Under the pieces are notes generated by a model. It ran no database searches and was not told where the DNA came from. It worked only from the letters and a program-made list of their open reading frames with translations. Shown piece by piece: positions 54,661 through 64,000 of a DNA stretch of 64,000 nucleotides. Each line of letters begins with the position of its first letter. The stretch's first letter is position 1. The DNA is from Sialis fuliginosa (taxonomy: Eukaryota > Arthropoda > Insecta > Megaloptera > Sialidae). Made by a program: the position numbers and the translations under genes. The DNA lies in assembly GCA_961205875.1 (NCBI GenBank), contig OY540810.1, positions 16,182,001 to 16,246,000 on the forward strand. Direction: 5' to 3'.

Positions 54661-56406
54661 TCACATATAAATAATAGCCTTTGTTTGTGTGTCATACAGA
54701 GTGTCCCAAGACTGTGTCAAAGTTCAATATTTCATTTATTATAACAAATGGAAGAAAAATTTAAATACAAAAGTTGTTAGGTTAGACAAGCCGCATATTT
54801 TAAATAGTTATATTTATATAGGGTGTCCCATAAGTGCGTTACAAATCAAAGTTATGTTTTTTTAAATACAATGCGTATATTTTTGATTGATAATCTAAAA
54901 GCATTTATTTTTCTGGATATTTTGATATAAGCATGTGTAGGTTTATACTGAGCGGTTTAGAAATGATGACCATTTTTGTAAGAAAATTGGGTTATTTTCA
55001 ACACCTTGTAATTTTCTAATTACAACAAAAAAACTTTTGTTTTCTGCTAAAAATAATTTTGGCATATGCTCTATTATTGCGATATTACATCAAACATTGA
55101 CAAAATTGTATTCTTTGTACAGGGTGTATCAAAACTCTGAACTTAACTTTTTTCAAAATTTTCAAATAGAACACCCTATATATTTTCACATTTTTGAATT
55201 GCCTGTTCAATTCTAAATACATTTTATAAACTATGTTCTATACCTAAATCCAGCCGTTAAAAAGTTTATTTGAAGATTTTTTAAATCTTAACATGTTTTA
55301 TAAATACAATACAACTTTATTATTATCCATAAAACAATTTGCTAGAACTTACAAACTTTAACAACATGAAAATCTAGAAATTAAATAAACAAAATGATAC
55401 ACAAAAGTTAATTTTTTTTGTTCAAAATGTCCACCAACGGCGTTAAGACCTATCATTCAAATTCAATTAAATCTTCAAATAACTTTTTAACGGCTGGATT
55501 TAGGTATAGAATAGTTTTTAAAATGTATTTAGAATTGAACAGGCAATTCGAAAATGTGAAAATATATAGGGTGTTCCATTTGAAAATTTTGAAAAAAGTT
55601 AAGATCAGAGTTTTGATACACCCTGTACAAAGAATACAATTTTGTAAATGTTTGATGTAATATCGCAATAATAGAGCATATGCCAAAATTATTTTTAGCA
55701 GAAAACAAAAGTTTTTTTGTTGTAATTAGAAAATTACAAGGTGTTGAAAATAACCCAATTTTCTTACAAAAATGGTCATCATTTCTAAACCGCTCAGTAT
55801 AAACCTACACATGCTTATATCAAAATATCCAGAAAAATAAATGCTTTTAGATTATCAATCAAAAATATACGCATTGTATTTAAAAAAACATAACTTTGAT
55901 TTGTAACGCACTTATGGGACACCCTATAAAAATAAAACTATTTTTAAAATATGCGGCTTGTCTAACCTAACGACTTTTGTATTTAATGTTTTCTTCCATT
56001 TGTTATAATAAATGAAATATTGAACTTTGACACAGTCTTGGGACACCCTGTATAATGCATGACGTTGGTTGCAGATGGGTTTTGACATTCAATAGTTTTT
56101 TGTTTTATTTTGACATCTGACAGCACGTGGTTCACAACTGACACAAGCTGTCAATGTCTTAAAAACAGCTTTATTAATTGAAATTATTAAAAAACTAAGA
56201 ATTTCAGAAATATACAAAAATAATTAATAGACCAGGCGTTGAATGTAAAAATGTGTAATGAATGTTCATAATGATGATTTACAGTATTGTAAAATATTAA
56301 TAATAAATAATGGTAAGCCGAAGGCTGAGACCCAAGTACACTTTAGTATCTAAATATGGCGTGATTTGGGCTTGTGGCGCGGAGCATCCAGGGGCAAAGC
56401 CCCTAG
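54661..56406 (+). mobile_element. Helitron interrupted by a foldback
   Basis: It starts TCACATATAAATAATAGCC after an A (54660) and ends with the perfect hairpin GGGGC-AAA-GCCCC running into CTAG (56403-56406) before a T. The start resembles that of the Helitron at 28368. About 1.35 kb of its length is the foldback at 54696-56056. No Rep/helicase is encoded. The 5' boundary is less certain than the 3' one. Confidence 0.6.
54696..56056. mobile_element. Long foldback element (about 1.35 kb)
   Basis: Left end ATACAGAGTGTCCCAAGACT, right end AGTCTTGGGACACCCTGTAT. Matching arms of about 640 nt run to near 55290 and from near 55465. The phrases AGGGTGTCCCATAAGTGCG, CACCCTGTAC and GGAACACCCTATATAT recur inside each arm. 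By eye identity exceeds 90%, so this is one of the youngest elements here. The loop has an AT-rich stretch and TTCAAAATGTCCACC. No transposase. Confidence 0.85.
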
Positions 56407-58005
56407 TATAATATAACGAACATTTTTAAAAAAACATTAAAATCGGTTGATGATTTTCGACTGCTATAAGTAAATAAATTTTTTTTCAATGAATGATATT
56501 GATTTGTAAATATTTTAAATATGAAGAAATTAAAATGCATTTTAATATTTTAATATACAGTGCTTATTACGAATGTCATTTTCTTTTTTTCGAGTTGCTA
56601 ATTTAGAATGAATAGTATCTACAAATTGAGGAAATGTTGTCAATCTTATCTAAAAAATTAATTATGGTAAGTTTTTAAATCGATATGGGTTATATAAATT
56701 TGATTAAATAAAATGAATGCATACTATTATCTGAAAAATGTATATTTTGATTACTTTCTCAAAAAACATTATGTTTTTCTTGACTCATTTACTGTATAGA
56801 TTTTATGAATTAGAATTAATTAATATCAATATATCATTATGTTATAATAGAATTATTTGTATATTTAGCTGTTAAAGATAATTGTAAAGTAATTTTGAAA
56901 TAAAATGTTTTTATTCACTTTAATGATAGATTGATTTATGTATTTTTTATATTTGCAGGTTCTGTGTGTGAACCTTATGAATTCTAAATGACAGATCTCT
57001 ACATAGTGATTTAAAAAATGTAACTTACTTTTTACTTTCTTTTTTAATTAACCCACTTTAATCACTAATTTGTAGAAATTTTGTTTGTTATTACACTACA
57101 CGTTTTCAGACTGAAAATCAAGAAATCAAAGGTACACACTTCAACCATTTTTATCAACAATTACTTTTACAAATGTACAATTGTACCTTGTACAATTAAT
57201 AATATTGAATGTATGAAATCACTGTACTAATACTAATACTTTGTACTTTTCACGTAAATAAAATAAATAACGTCTAGCGCTTCAGGCCAGATACTGATTG
57301 GGCATTTCAGAAACTTGATGTAACGTACTGTTGAGATCAGTTTGCATGCTAGCATAAATTTATAATCAGTATATGTCGACACTCAAAGCAGCTACCACGC
57401 GGGTTTTGATCTCAAATTATAGATCTTGGTTAGAGCTACGAGGTTCAAACATTTAACCAATTTTTATGAGTAAAAAACTTCATATTTATCAGACAATTAA
57501 ATTTTGTATGTCCACGATTACGCTTGTAAATACATATTAATTGAATTGAAAATAAATATCAGTGTATTAGAATATATATTATTTACGATCTAACGTTTTT
57601 AATTTTTTTATTAATATTTTTTAAATTGGTTAAAAGAAAAAATTAACTTTAAAAAAGAAAGTTGAACCGACTTCAAAAATAAAGCACAAAAAAGTATGAA
57701 ATAATATTTAAAGAAAATTAATATCATCTAAATTCTAAATGCAATAGATTTCTTTCTTTATTTTATTATTTAAATTCATTTTTTTATTATGTAAACGGAG
57801 TGAACTACATGTAAACAATTTCCATAGATCAAGTTTTTATTGTCTGAAAATTTGACGTTTAAATGACATTTAACCACGTTGCGAAATAATGTGAAAATTA
57901 TATTTTGGTAAGTGAATCAATAAAGAATATTTATAGACGTATGTAAATTACGTCCTACATAATTTTCTTAATTGCAAATTCATTACATTACTATAAAATA
58001 TAAAA
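56407..58005. other. Intergenic region upstream of DNAJC21
   Basis: AT-rich with no supported gene. The DNAJC21 promoter is expected in the last few hundred bases (about 57780-58005), where the sequence looks unique. No TATA box or initiator is convincing. Confidence 0.45.
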
Positions 58006-59706
58006 ATGAAATGTCATTACGATATTTTAAACTTGTCGCGTGATGCCGACGATTCTGAAATAAAAACTGCGTACAGAAAATTAGCTCTTAAATGGCATCC
58101 AGACAAAAATATAGACAATCCAACCTTAGCAAAGGAACAATTTCAACTAGTTCAACAAGCATACGAAGTACTTAGCGATCGGCAGGAAAGAGCATGGTAC
58201 GACAAGTACCGGGAACAGATATTACGTGGAGGAAGCGAAGGAAAATTCCAAGATAACTCGTTAGATGTGTTTCAGTATTTTACTTCTTCGTGTTTCAAAG
58301 GATATAACGATAATGAAGACGGATTCTATACAGTGTATCGCACTGTGTTCGACAAACTCGCTGCGGAAGACATCGAATATCACGAAACGGAAAGTGATGC
58401 TGAAAATATTCCTAGTTTTGGAAACAGTACCAGTGATTATGAAACAGTTGTTGGTCCTTTTTACGCTTACTGGATGGCATATTCTACTAAAAAATCTTAT
58501 GTTTGGCTAGATACTCATGATATTAGAGAAACAAGAGATCGCAAGGTAATAAAAATGATGGAGAAAGAAAATAAGAAGATACGGATAAAAGCTAAGAAAG
58601 AACGAAATGAGGAAGTCAGAAGTTTAGTTTCATACGTAAGAAAACGTGACAAGAGAGTACAAACGTATAACAAAATGCTTGAAGCTAAAGCTTTAGAAAA
58701 CCGTATTAAACAAGAAGAACTTCGTAAACAAAGGTTGATCGAACGTAACAAAGAACTCGATGAAGCAAAAAAGAAACAACAAGAATGGTCTAAATTTGAA
58801 AACATGAAGTCTGAGTTAAAAGAAATTGAAAAATCTTTAGCAGAACAGTTTGGAGAAGAAATCTCAGATTCAGATATTGAATCTGACTGTGAAGATTTAG
58901 TAGAGAATAATTTATACTGTGCAGCTTGCAATAAAGTATTTAAAACTCCAAAAGCTTTCGGAAACCATGAGTCGAGTAAAAAACATAAGAGCAATGTTGA
59001 AAAACTTCGAGCTGAAATGTTAGGTGAAGATGATATAGAAGAAGAAGAAGTAAAAGAACAATCGGATCTGGAAACTGCAGAAGTTGTGTTAGATAAAAAC
59101 AATTCCGACGAAGAAAAATCTGCAAAGAAATCTAAGAAAAGTAAGAATAAAAAGAAAGAGAATATATGTAATGATATATCGGATGAAGAAATATCATTAC
59201 TTAATACAAGTAAATCACGAAAACGATCTAAAAAACAAAAACGGAATAAAACAAAATCTGAATCGGACAGTGATATACCAAAAGATCCAGAAAATTTAGT
59301 AAAAAATGAAATATCTGATGAAGAAGATATACAGACATTTCTTTTGAATGGTTTATCAAAGAAACAAAAAAAGAAATTAAACAGCAAATCATTAGAATTA
59401 TCTAAAGTTAGAGAAGAAAAAGTAAAACAAGTATACGACAGTGATAGTGAAGAAAATCAATGTAACGGTGATACAAACAACATAACTGAAGATAGTGAAA
59501 GTAAAAATGTAAAAGCTAAGAAAAATAGAACTAAAGTAGATAATTTTCCACCGATTGAAGTAAATAACTGTTGTATCGTGTGCAAAAATAGTTTCCCGTC
59601 AAAAAACAAACTGTTTCAACATTTAAAAAGTACAGGTCATAGTTCACCGATGCCTGACTTTATTCCTAAAACCCAAAAAAAACAGAAAATGAAAAATTTA
59701 AAATAA
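58006..59706 (+). CDS. DNAJC21: DnaJ homolog subfamily C member 21 (Jjj1-type co-chaperone)
   Basis: A single-exon gene of 566 residues. The family stimulates Hsp70 and helps release and recycle 60S biogenesis factors in the cytoplasm and nucleolus. A J domain occupies residues 3-70 with the HPD motif at 31-33 (LKWHPDKN). A conserved region with DGFYTVYRTVFDKLAAEDI and VGPFYAYWMAYSTKKSYVWL follows. A long Lys/Glu-rich coiled coil runs from about 180 to 285. A U1-type C2H2 finger starts at about residue 303 (YCAACNKVF...HESSKKH), then acidic/basic tracts, and a second finger lies at about 522-545 (CCIVCKNSFPSKNKLFQHL). Length is close to the human 531-576. An AATAAA is present at about 59728. 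The start ATG opens directly into the J domain, as in orthologs. The lack of introns, unlike its neighbours, could reflect intron loss. Confidence 0.95.
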   Translation: MKCHYDILNLSRDADDSEIKTAYRKLALKWHPDKNIDNPTLAKEQFQLVQQAYEVLSDRQERAWYDKYREQILRGGSEGKFQDNSLDVFQYFTSSCFKGYNDNEDGFYTVYRTVFDKLAAEDIEYHETESDAENIPSFGNSTSDYETVVGPFYAYWMAYSTKKSYVWLDTHDIRETRDRKVIKMMEKENKKIRIKAKKERNEEVRSLVSYVRKRDKRVQTYNKMLEAKALENRIKQEELRKQRLIERNKELDEAKKKQQEWSKFENMKSELKEIEKSLAEQFGEEISDSDIESDCEDLVENNLYCAACNKVFKTPKAFGNHESSKKHKSNVEKLRAEMLGEDDIEEEEVKEQSDLETAEVVLDKNNSDEEKSAKKSKKSKNKKKENICNDISDEEISLLNTSKSRKRSKKQKRNKTKSESDSDIPKDPENLVKNEISDEEDIQTFLLNGLSKKQKKKLNSKSLELSKVREEKVKQVYDSDSEENQCNGDTNNITEDSESKNVKAKKNRTKVDNFPPIEVNNCCIVCKNSFPSKNKLFQHLKSTGHSSPMPDFIPKTQKKQKMKNLK

Positions 59707-59799
59707 AATTGTAAAAATATTTGTTTTAATAAACTATTTAAACATATATTTATTTTATTTTTATAAAAATCTCAAACTGAAGCATTATTTCTTTTACAG

Positions 59800-60586
59800 A
59801 TGCACTTGTTTCGTCAGTTGCTTTCACGAATTGCTTCAAAGATGAGGTAACAATTACTTGTCAAAGTATTCGTATATTGATATTGAATCTTTTATAAATT
59901 CTAAAATAAAACCAGTAACTTTGTTTTTATTCTATAAAATTTAAAGACCTATCATTACTATATTACAATTTCTTTAATAAATTTCCAGTCGTAAACTAAC
60001 ATACCCAGCTGCGGAACGAAACAAGCAACCGATACTTAACATCCTAAAGCAATACTTAACAGAAGGAAAAATGTTGGAAATAGCCTCTGGTAGTGGACAA
60101 CACGTAGCATACTTTGCACAACACTTACCCTACATCACATTTCAACCATCAGAATATGAAGAATGCCTATTAGAAAGTATTTCAGCCCACATAACTGAAT
60201 CTCAAGTAAATAACGTGAAAAAACCGATATTAATTGACGTAACTCAAGATTGTGCTACATGGAAATTGACCGACAGATTTAATTATATTTACAATGCCAA
60301 CATGATGCATATATCTCCGTATAAATGTACTGAAAGTTTATTTACTAATGCTGGAAAGTTGTTGGATAAAGGGTTGCTTATTACGTATGGGCCTTATGCT
60401 AAAAATGGTGTTATTGAGCCCCAGTCAAATATTGATTTTGATCGTTCTTTGAGATATCAAAATCTACAGTGGGGTTTGCGAGATATTAAGGACCTGGAAG
60501 AGTTGGCAAGAAAGAATGGTTTGATGTTAGAGAATATACATGACATGCCTTCGAATAATAAAATACTCATTTGGAAAAAGATTTGA
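59800..60586 (+). CDS. METTL26: Methyltransferase-like 26 (UPF0585 / DUF938)
   Basis: Two exons, 59800-59846 and 59989-60586, encode 214 residues (human 204). The family has a SAM-dependent methyltransferase fold, but no substrate is known to me. Exon 1 gives MHLFRQLLSRIASKM, a basic, possibly mitochondrial N-terminus. Exon 2 opens SRKLTYPAAERNKQPILNIL, the family hallmark, followed by SAM motif I LEIASGSGQHVAYFA (about residues 45-59). Later come QPSEYEECLLESI, NANMMHISPY and LLITYGPYAKNGVIEPQSN, all typical. The C-terminus LIWKKI matches the family ending. The start codon directly follows TTTTACAG, so exon 1 could follow an untranslated exon. It begins 93 bp after the DNAJC21 stop, same strand. 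Confidence 0.92.
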
Positions 60587-61187
60587 TCTGGTTTATATTT
60601 ATTTCAATTTCAGTAATGTTTGTAATCAGGGGGTTGCCAGAATTCTACATGGGAAATAACAGAACAATTCGCAATTTATTTTCCAACAGAGTTTAATTTT
60701 TAATTTTTCCTTCAAAATTTCAACAGAAGTAATACTGGAAAGCTATAAAGTGAAATTAAATTATGCTATTTTAGCAAACTATTTACAAAATTCAAAATAC
60801 ACAATGAAGTCAAGAATTGCGCATATGCATTTGGTATTCTAGTAACACACCAATAATATCGAATGTTGTTTGAGTGGGATACTTTAATATTTGGTAACCC
60901 TGTTTGTAATAATTTATTTTGATTTTTATTATTAAACATTTTTTTATGATGCTTGTGTGTTTTAATTTTTATATAATTTCCAGTAAATTGGATTATAATT
61001 ATAAAGTATGACTAATGAATTCATTGATTTGTTAATTTTGATATCAGATTATTTAATTAATTCGTAAAGAATATTTTGTATCTTAGCCAATATAAAATCT
61101 ACATTATACTAACTTGATATTAAATAATTGATAGCAAAAACAAAACAAAAACCATATCTCATATTCATTATCTCAATTAATAACAAA
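60587..61187. other. Spacer between METTL26 and the LRR gene
   Basis: AT-rich with no frame of note. It contains the METTL26 3' UTR and presumably the promoter of the LRR gene. No repeat family was recognised. Confidence 0.45.
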
Positions 61188-62084
61188 ATGACAGATAAAC
61201 ACAAAAGCGGGGCTACTGCTGTTTCAGCAGAGGCTCAAATTACTGAAAAACTTAAACAAATCTGTTCCAAGTATGACTGTGATATAGAAAAACTCAAAGT
61301 GACATCTCTAGACTATTATGTAAGCTACTTTTATCTCTAATACATTAAGTAACAGACATAACAATCTGTATTTTAGTTATCACGAAGAGATTCGTTAAGG
61401 AGTAAAATACATGTATTACATATTATTTATTCTGATCATTCGCCTGTTACTATTTTTCTAAAAGATTTCGAGATGACTAATAATTTATTGTCTTCAATAC
61501 ATGATTTCATAGAAACATTAACGACAGTCACTACTTTGATGTAAGTAAAGTAATAAAGTAAATATTCCAGTTAACCCTAGTTAAAATAATATAATAGTTT
61601 ACAGAATTGCCATCTGGATGAATTTCAAATCGATATTCTTGAATCGATAGTTTCGTTAAATACCATTGAAGATATTAACATTGATAATAATCCGAATGCG
61701 CACACAAATGTTTTTAAGCTATTTAGAAATAATACGTCGTTGAAATATGTATCGTTAAAGCATTGCAAAATAAACGATGATGATTTACAAATGATATGTA
61801 ATCAAATGAACACATTTTTAAACTGTTCAATAACGACGGTGAATCTGACGAGTAATTTCGTATCTGATAAAGGTGCACGATGTATCGGTGATATGTTACG
61901 AGTGAATCGAATTTTGACTTCATTGAATTTAGCAGACAATTTTATAAGTGACGATGGATGTTTAGAAATAACAAACGCTATTAAACGATTCGAATTGACA
62001 CACGAAGAGATTGTATTTAGAAGGCAGGAAAATATGAAGATATTAAAAAATGAAATGGTAATATACAATCAGGGACAGAATTAA
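61188..62084 (+). CDS. Leucine-rich repeat protein, LRRC71-like
   Basis: Three exons, 61188-61319, 61377-61540 and 61598-62084, encode 260 residues in a continuous frame. The exon 3 acceptor is the ATAATAG at 61591-61597, which keeps the frame and yields LILQNCHLDEFQIDIL, a regular LRR; the alternative ACAG four codons' worth of sequence later breaks it. Ribonuclease-inhibitor-type repeats follow: LKYVSLKHCKINDDDLQMI, then VNLTSNFVSDKGARCIGDML, then LTSLNLADNFISDDGCLEI. The end FELTHEEIVFRRQENM recalls the segment after the repeats in LRRC71, an axoneme-associated protein in vertebrates. The assignment is from memory. The N-terminal 100 residues have no recognisable domain. The frame may end at 62084 or be spliced at the GTAATA at 62056 into an exon I did not find. 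Confidence 0.7.
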
Positions 62085-64000
62085 GTAGACTTAAAGAAAC
62101 ATGAAAAAAATAATAAGACTAAATGGTAGATACTTTAAGCCTGATAACTAGACACGACAAAAAAATATACATTTTTTCAAATATATATTTTGTAAATATT
62201 TTGTTATATGTAATTTTCAATAAAAATTTGTCACTATTTGACCGAACCAATAAAGCTGACTTTTTTAAATTTGAAAAAATCATGAAAAACTCTGGATAAA
62301 AGTATTCTACACGTTGGTTAATAACTATTATAAAAGCAAGGAGTGGTCATACAAAATTATATAAATTATAATTAAATAATTTTTTATAGGTGTCCACTTA
62401 ATTTTGCCTTTTTATTTTTTTATGGTGTCTCAGTTATCACTAGTTATCAGTCTTAAAGGATCGTTCAGTCAGTCTTACGGCTCTTCTATATTTTAACAGT
62501 TACAAATCTGCAATAAAACTTTTTTATATTTATTCCATCGATTTGTACAAATAAATGTTCCAAGCTTTATTCTTTTTTTAATTTTTCTTTGTGCCACTTA
62601 ATTCTATCCCTGACGGTATGTATGTACCGGATGTTTTATAAAAGAGTTTCCGGCAAATTATTTCCAAAATATCAAATTTTCAGAAAAAAAGTTTCATAGT
62701 TTCGAGTGCGCTAAATATTGACATTATGAGTTAATCTTGAAAAGTTCACCTTGATGGGTTTCCTGGTTCAAATTTTCTTTTTCAAATCTAAACCCTTATT
62801 TTTTGTTGCAGATTTGTAATTAACTTTTGTCTGAAATATTTTTTTCTGAAAATGTCCATTTTACTTCCATGTTCCGAAAGAAATGGAAGTATTGTAATAC
62901 CGTTGAAAAATCGTGTCCGTGTCAAAACTCAAAGAAAAGTTAATTTCCGCATAACGACTGTGCTTGTGTCTGGATGTAGAATTTTCTTTCATTCATGATT
63001 ACTACTGTAAAAATTCACCGATTTGAATTAATTTTTTGGAAAATGTTTGTCTCCAAAAAGAAATATATATAAAATTAAAGCAAATTAAATAATACAATAA
63101 TTTTTTTTTGAGAGGGGGGGTTATATGGATCTTTCTCCCCTCACCCCCCCCAAAAAAATAATAAAAAACTTATCAAATTAATACAAATTAAAATTTAAAA
63201 AAAAACTGTTGAGGGGATCTATGATCCATATGCCCCCCTCTCAAAAAAAATATACATACATAGGACATTTTTTTAAAACAAAAGGTAGCGGAACTCTTTT
63301 CTTGTCAAGCTTTTTACTAAAGAAAATTATATTCAAATATCATTTAAATTAAATTTAAAGCAGCTTTTCTTATTCCGTGAAAAAAAGGTGCCAGAATACA
63401 GTGTACATGTTTGCCATAGGTACCATGGGACTTTCTTATACGTAATACTGAGAGTGAACAGTGTAGGTGATTCTAATTAATTATTTTAAAAAAATCTTTC
63501 TGGCTAAATCATAAATTTTGGAAAAAAATGAATCGAGAATAAATTATAGATAATAACATACTCAAGTTTTTTTCTTATTTCAAAAATAGTTTGAAAATTG
63601 ACATCCGTTTCCGGTTCATAGTACAGGCAATGAAGGGAAAAATTGCCCTGTTTTTGGAACAAATTCGGAGTGGAATGAAATTTGGTACCCATATAGTATA
63701 CATAATAGTACGTCTGTACACAAAAGTCCCCATCCAAAGGCCTTGTGGAAAAAAAATTACAGCCGTTTGAAATTTAATTTAGTTTTTATTGAATAACTTC
63801 AAGACAAATAAAGATACCGAGACGTGCCTTACATTAAAATTTTCAAAAATATTTGCTTTACAACTTTATTTCAAAATTTTCTCCAACGTATCTACATAAA
63901 TTGCTGAAAAATCGCCGTGAATCTGAAAACTAAGTGCGTTTAATCAAAAAAATATGTTTAAATGGATTTTTAAGCTCTTAAAACTGATAATCGAGACAAA
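62085..64000. other. Repeat-bearing right end of the window
   Basis: No gene supported. A polyadenylation-like AATAAA lies at about 62220. A small inverted-repeat element is at 63098-63252 and a copy of repeat C at 63428-63475. The remaining AT-rich sequence carries diverged pieces of low-copy repeats. Confidence 0.45.
63098..63252. mobile_element. Short inverted-repeat element with G/C tracts
   Basis: TTTTTTTTTGAGAGGGGGGG with ATATGGATC on the left is mirrored by GATCCATATG with CCCCCCTCTCAAAAAAAA on the right. TCCCCTCA and TGAGGGGA lie further in. Arms are about 45 bp around an AT-rich loop. Confidence 0.7.

Noticed and set aside
54696-56056. Protein-coding frames 55418-55660 and 55453-55686
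   Set aside because: They are on opposite strands of the same foldback arm and mirror each other; no domain.
58515-59387. 290-codon minus-strand frame (Phe/Ser-rich)
   Set aside because: It is the exact antisense shadow of DNAJC21, a result of its Lys/Glu-rich coding sequence.
1-64000. CRISPR arrays, bacterial operons, phage or plasmid functions
   Set aside because: No regularly spaced short direct repeats with unique spacers are present; the short tandem arrays found are microsatellites or units inside transposons, and the genes are spliced eukaryotic genes.

Overview
The window is an AT-rich piece of an animal nuclear genome, almost certainly an insect. Genes are split by short GT-AG introns. 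The left end carries a ZAD-type C2H2 zinc-finger gene, a family expanded in insects, and the longest gene is polychaetoid, the arthropod ZO-1. Much of the rest is old mobile DNA: Helitrons with CTAG ends, piggyBac-like TTAA elements, Penelope-like fragments with a hammerhead ribozyme, and many long foldback elements. The order cannot be fixed from this sequence; some repeat motifs resemble those of moths and butterflies.

Left part (1-16.5 kb, gene-dense). A partial ZAD zinc-finger gene lies on the minus strand (256-1727). Next is a compact nested locus. GTF2H5, a TFIIH subunit, has a 35-nt first exon at 8426-8460 and its second exon at 4310-4496. Its stop codon is only 13 nt before the start of ZNHIT1 (3779-4296), so the two look like one bicistronic transcript. 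The complete five-exon meiotic gene MND1 (4857-7270) lies on the opposite strand inside the GTF2H5 intron. HADH (8970-10022, mitochondrial beta-oxidation) starts divergently 509 bp from GTF2H5. It is followed by the 11-exon ribosome-biogenesis gene NOM1/SGD1 (10381-16217).

Middle part (16.5-54.2 kb). After about 8 kb of repeats comes polychaetoid (pyd/ZO-1), a junction scaffold with three PDZ domains, an SH3 and a guanylate-kinase-like domain. Its 15-codon first exon (24976-25020) is separated from exon 2 (46460) by a 21.4-kb intron filled with repeats. Among these are a Helitron whose ends are defined by a paralogous empty site, a PIF/Harbinger transposase remnant, three copies of a 0.6-0.7-kb non-autonomous repeat family (a fourth lies upstream of the gene), and several foldbacks. 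The coding sequence ends at 54152.

Right part (54.2-64 kb). A Helitron containing a 1.35-kb foldback follows pyd. Then come DNAJC21 (58006-59706, intronless; ribosome biogenesis chaperone), a METTL26/UPF0585 methyltransferase-like gene (59800-60586) starting 93 bp downstream, and a leucine-rich-repeat gene resembling LRRC71 (61188-62084). The last 2 kb are repeats.

Four genes (ZNHIT1, GTF2H5, NOM1, DNAJC21) are general nuclear or nucleolar housekeeping genes and MND1 is meiotic. Nothing suggests an operon-like pathway apart from the GTF2H5-ZNHIT1 pair. Exon boundaries were derived by hand from frame, splice sites and remembered family sequence; no database search was made.
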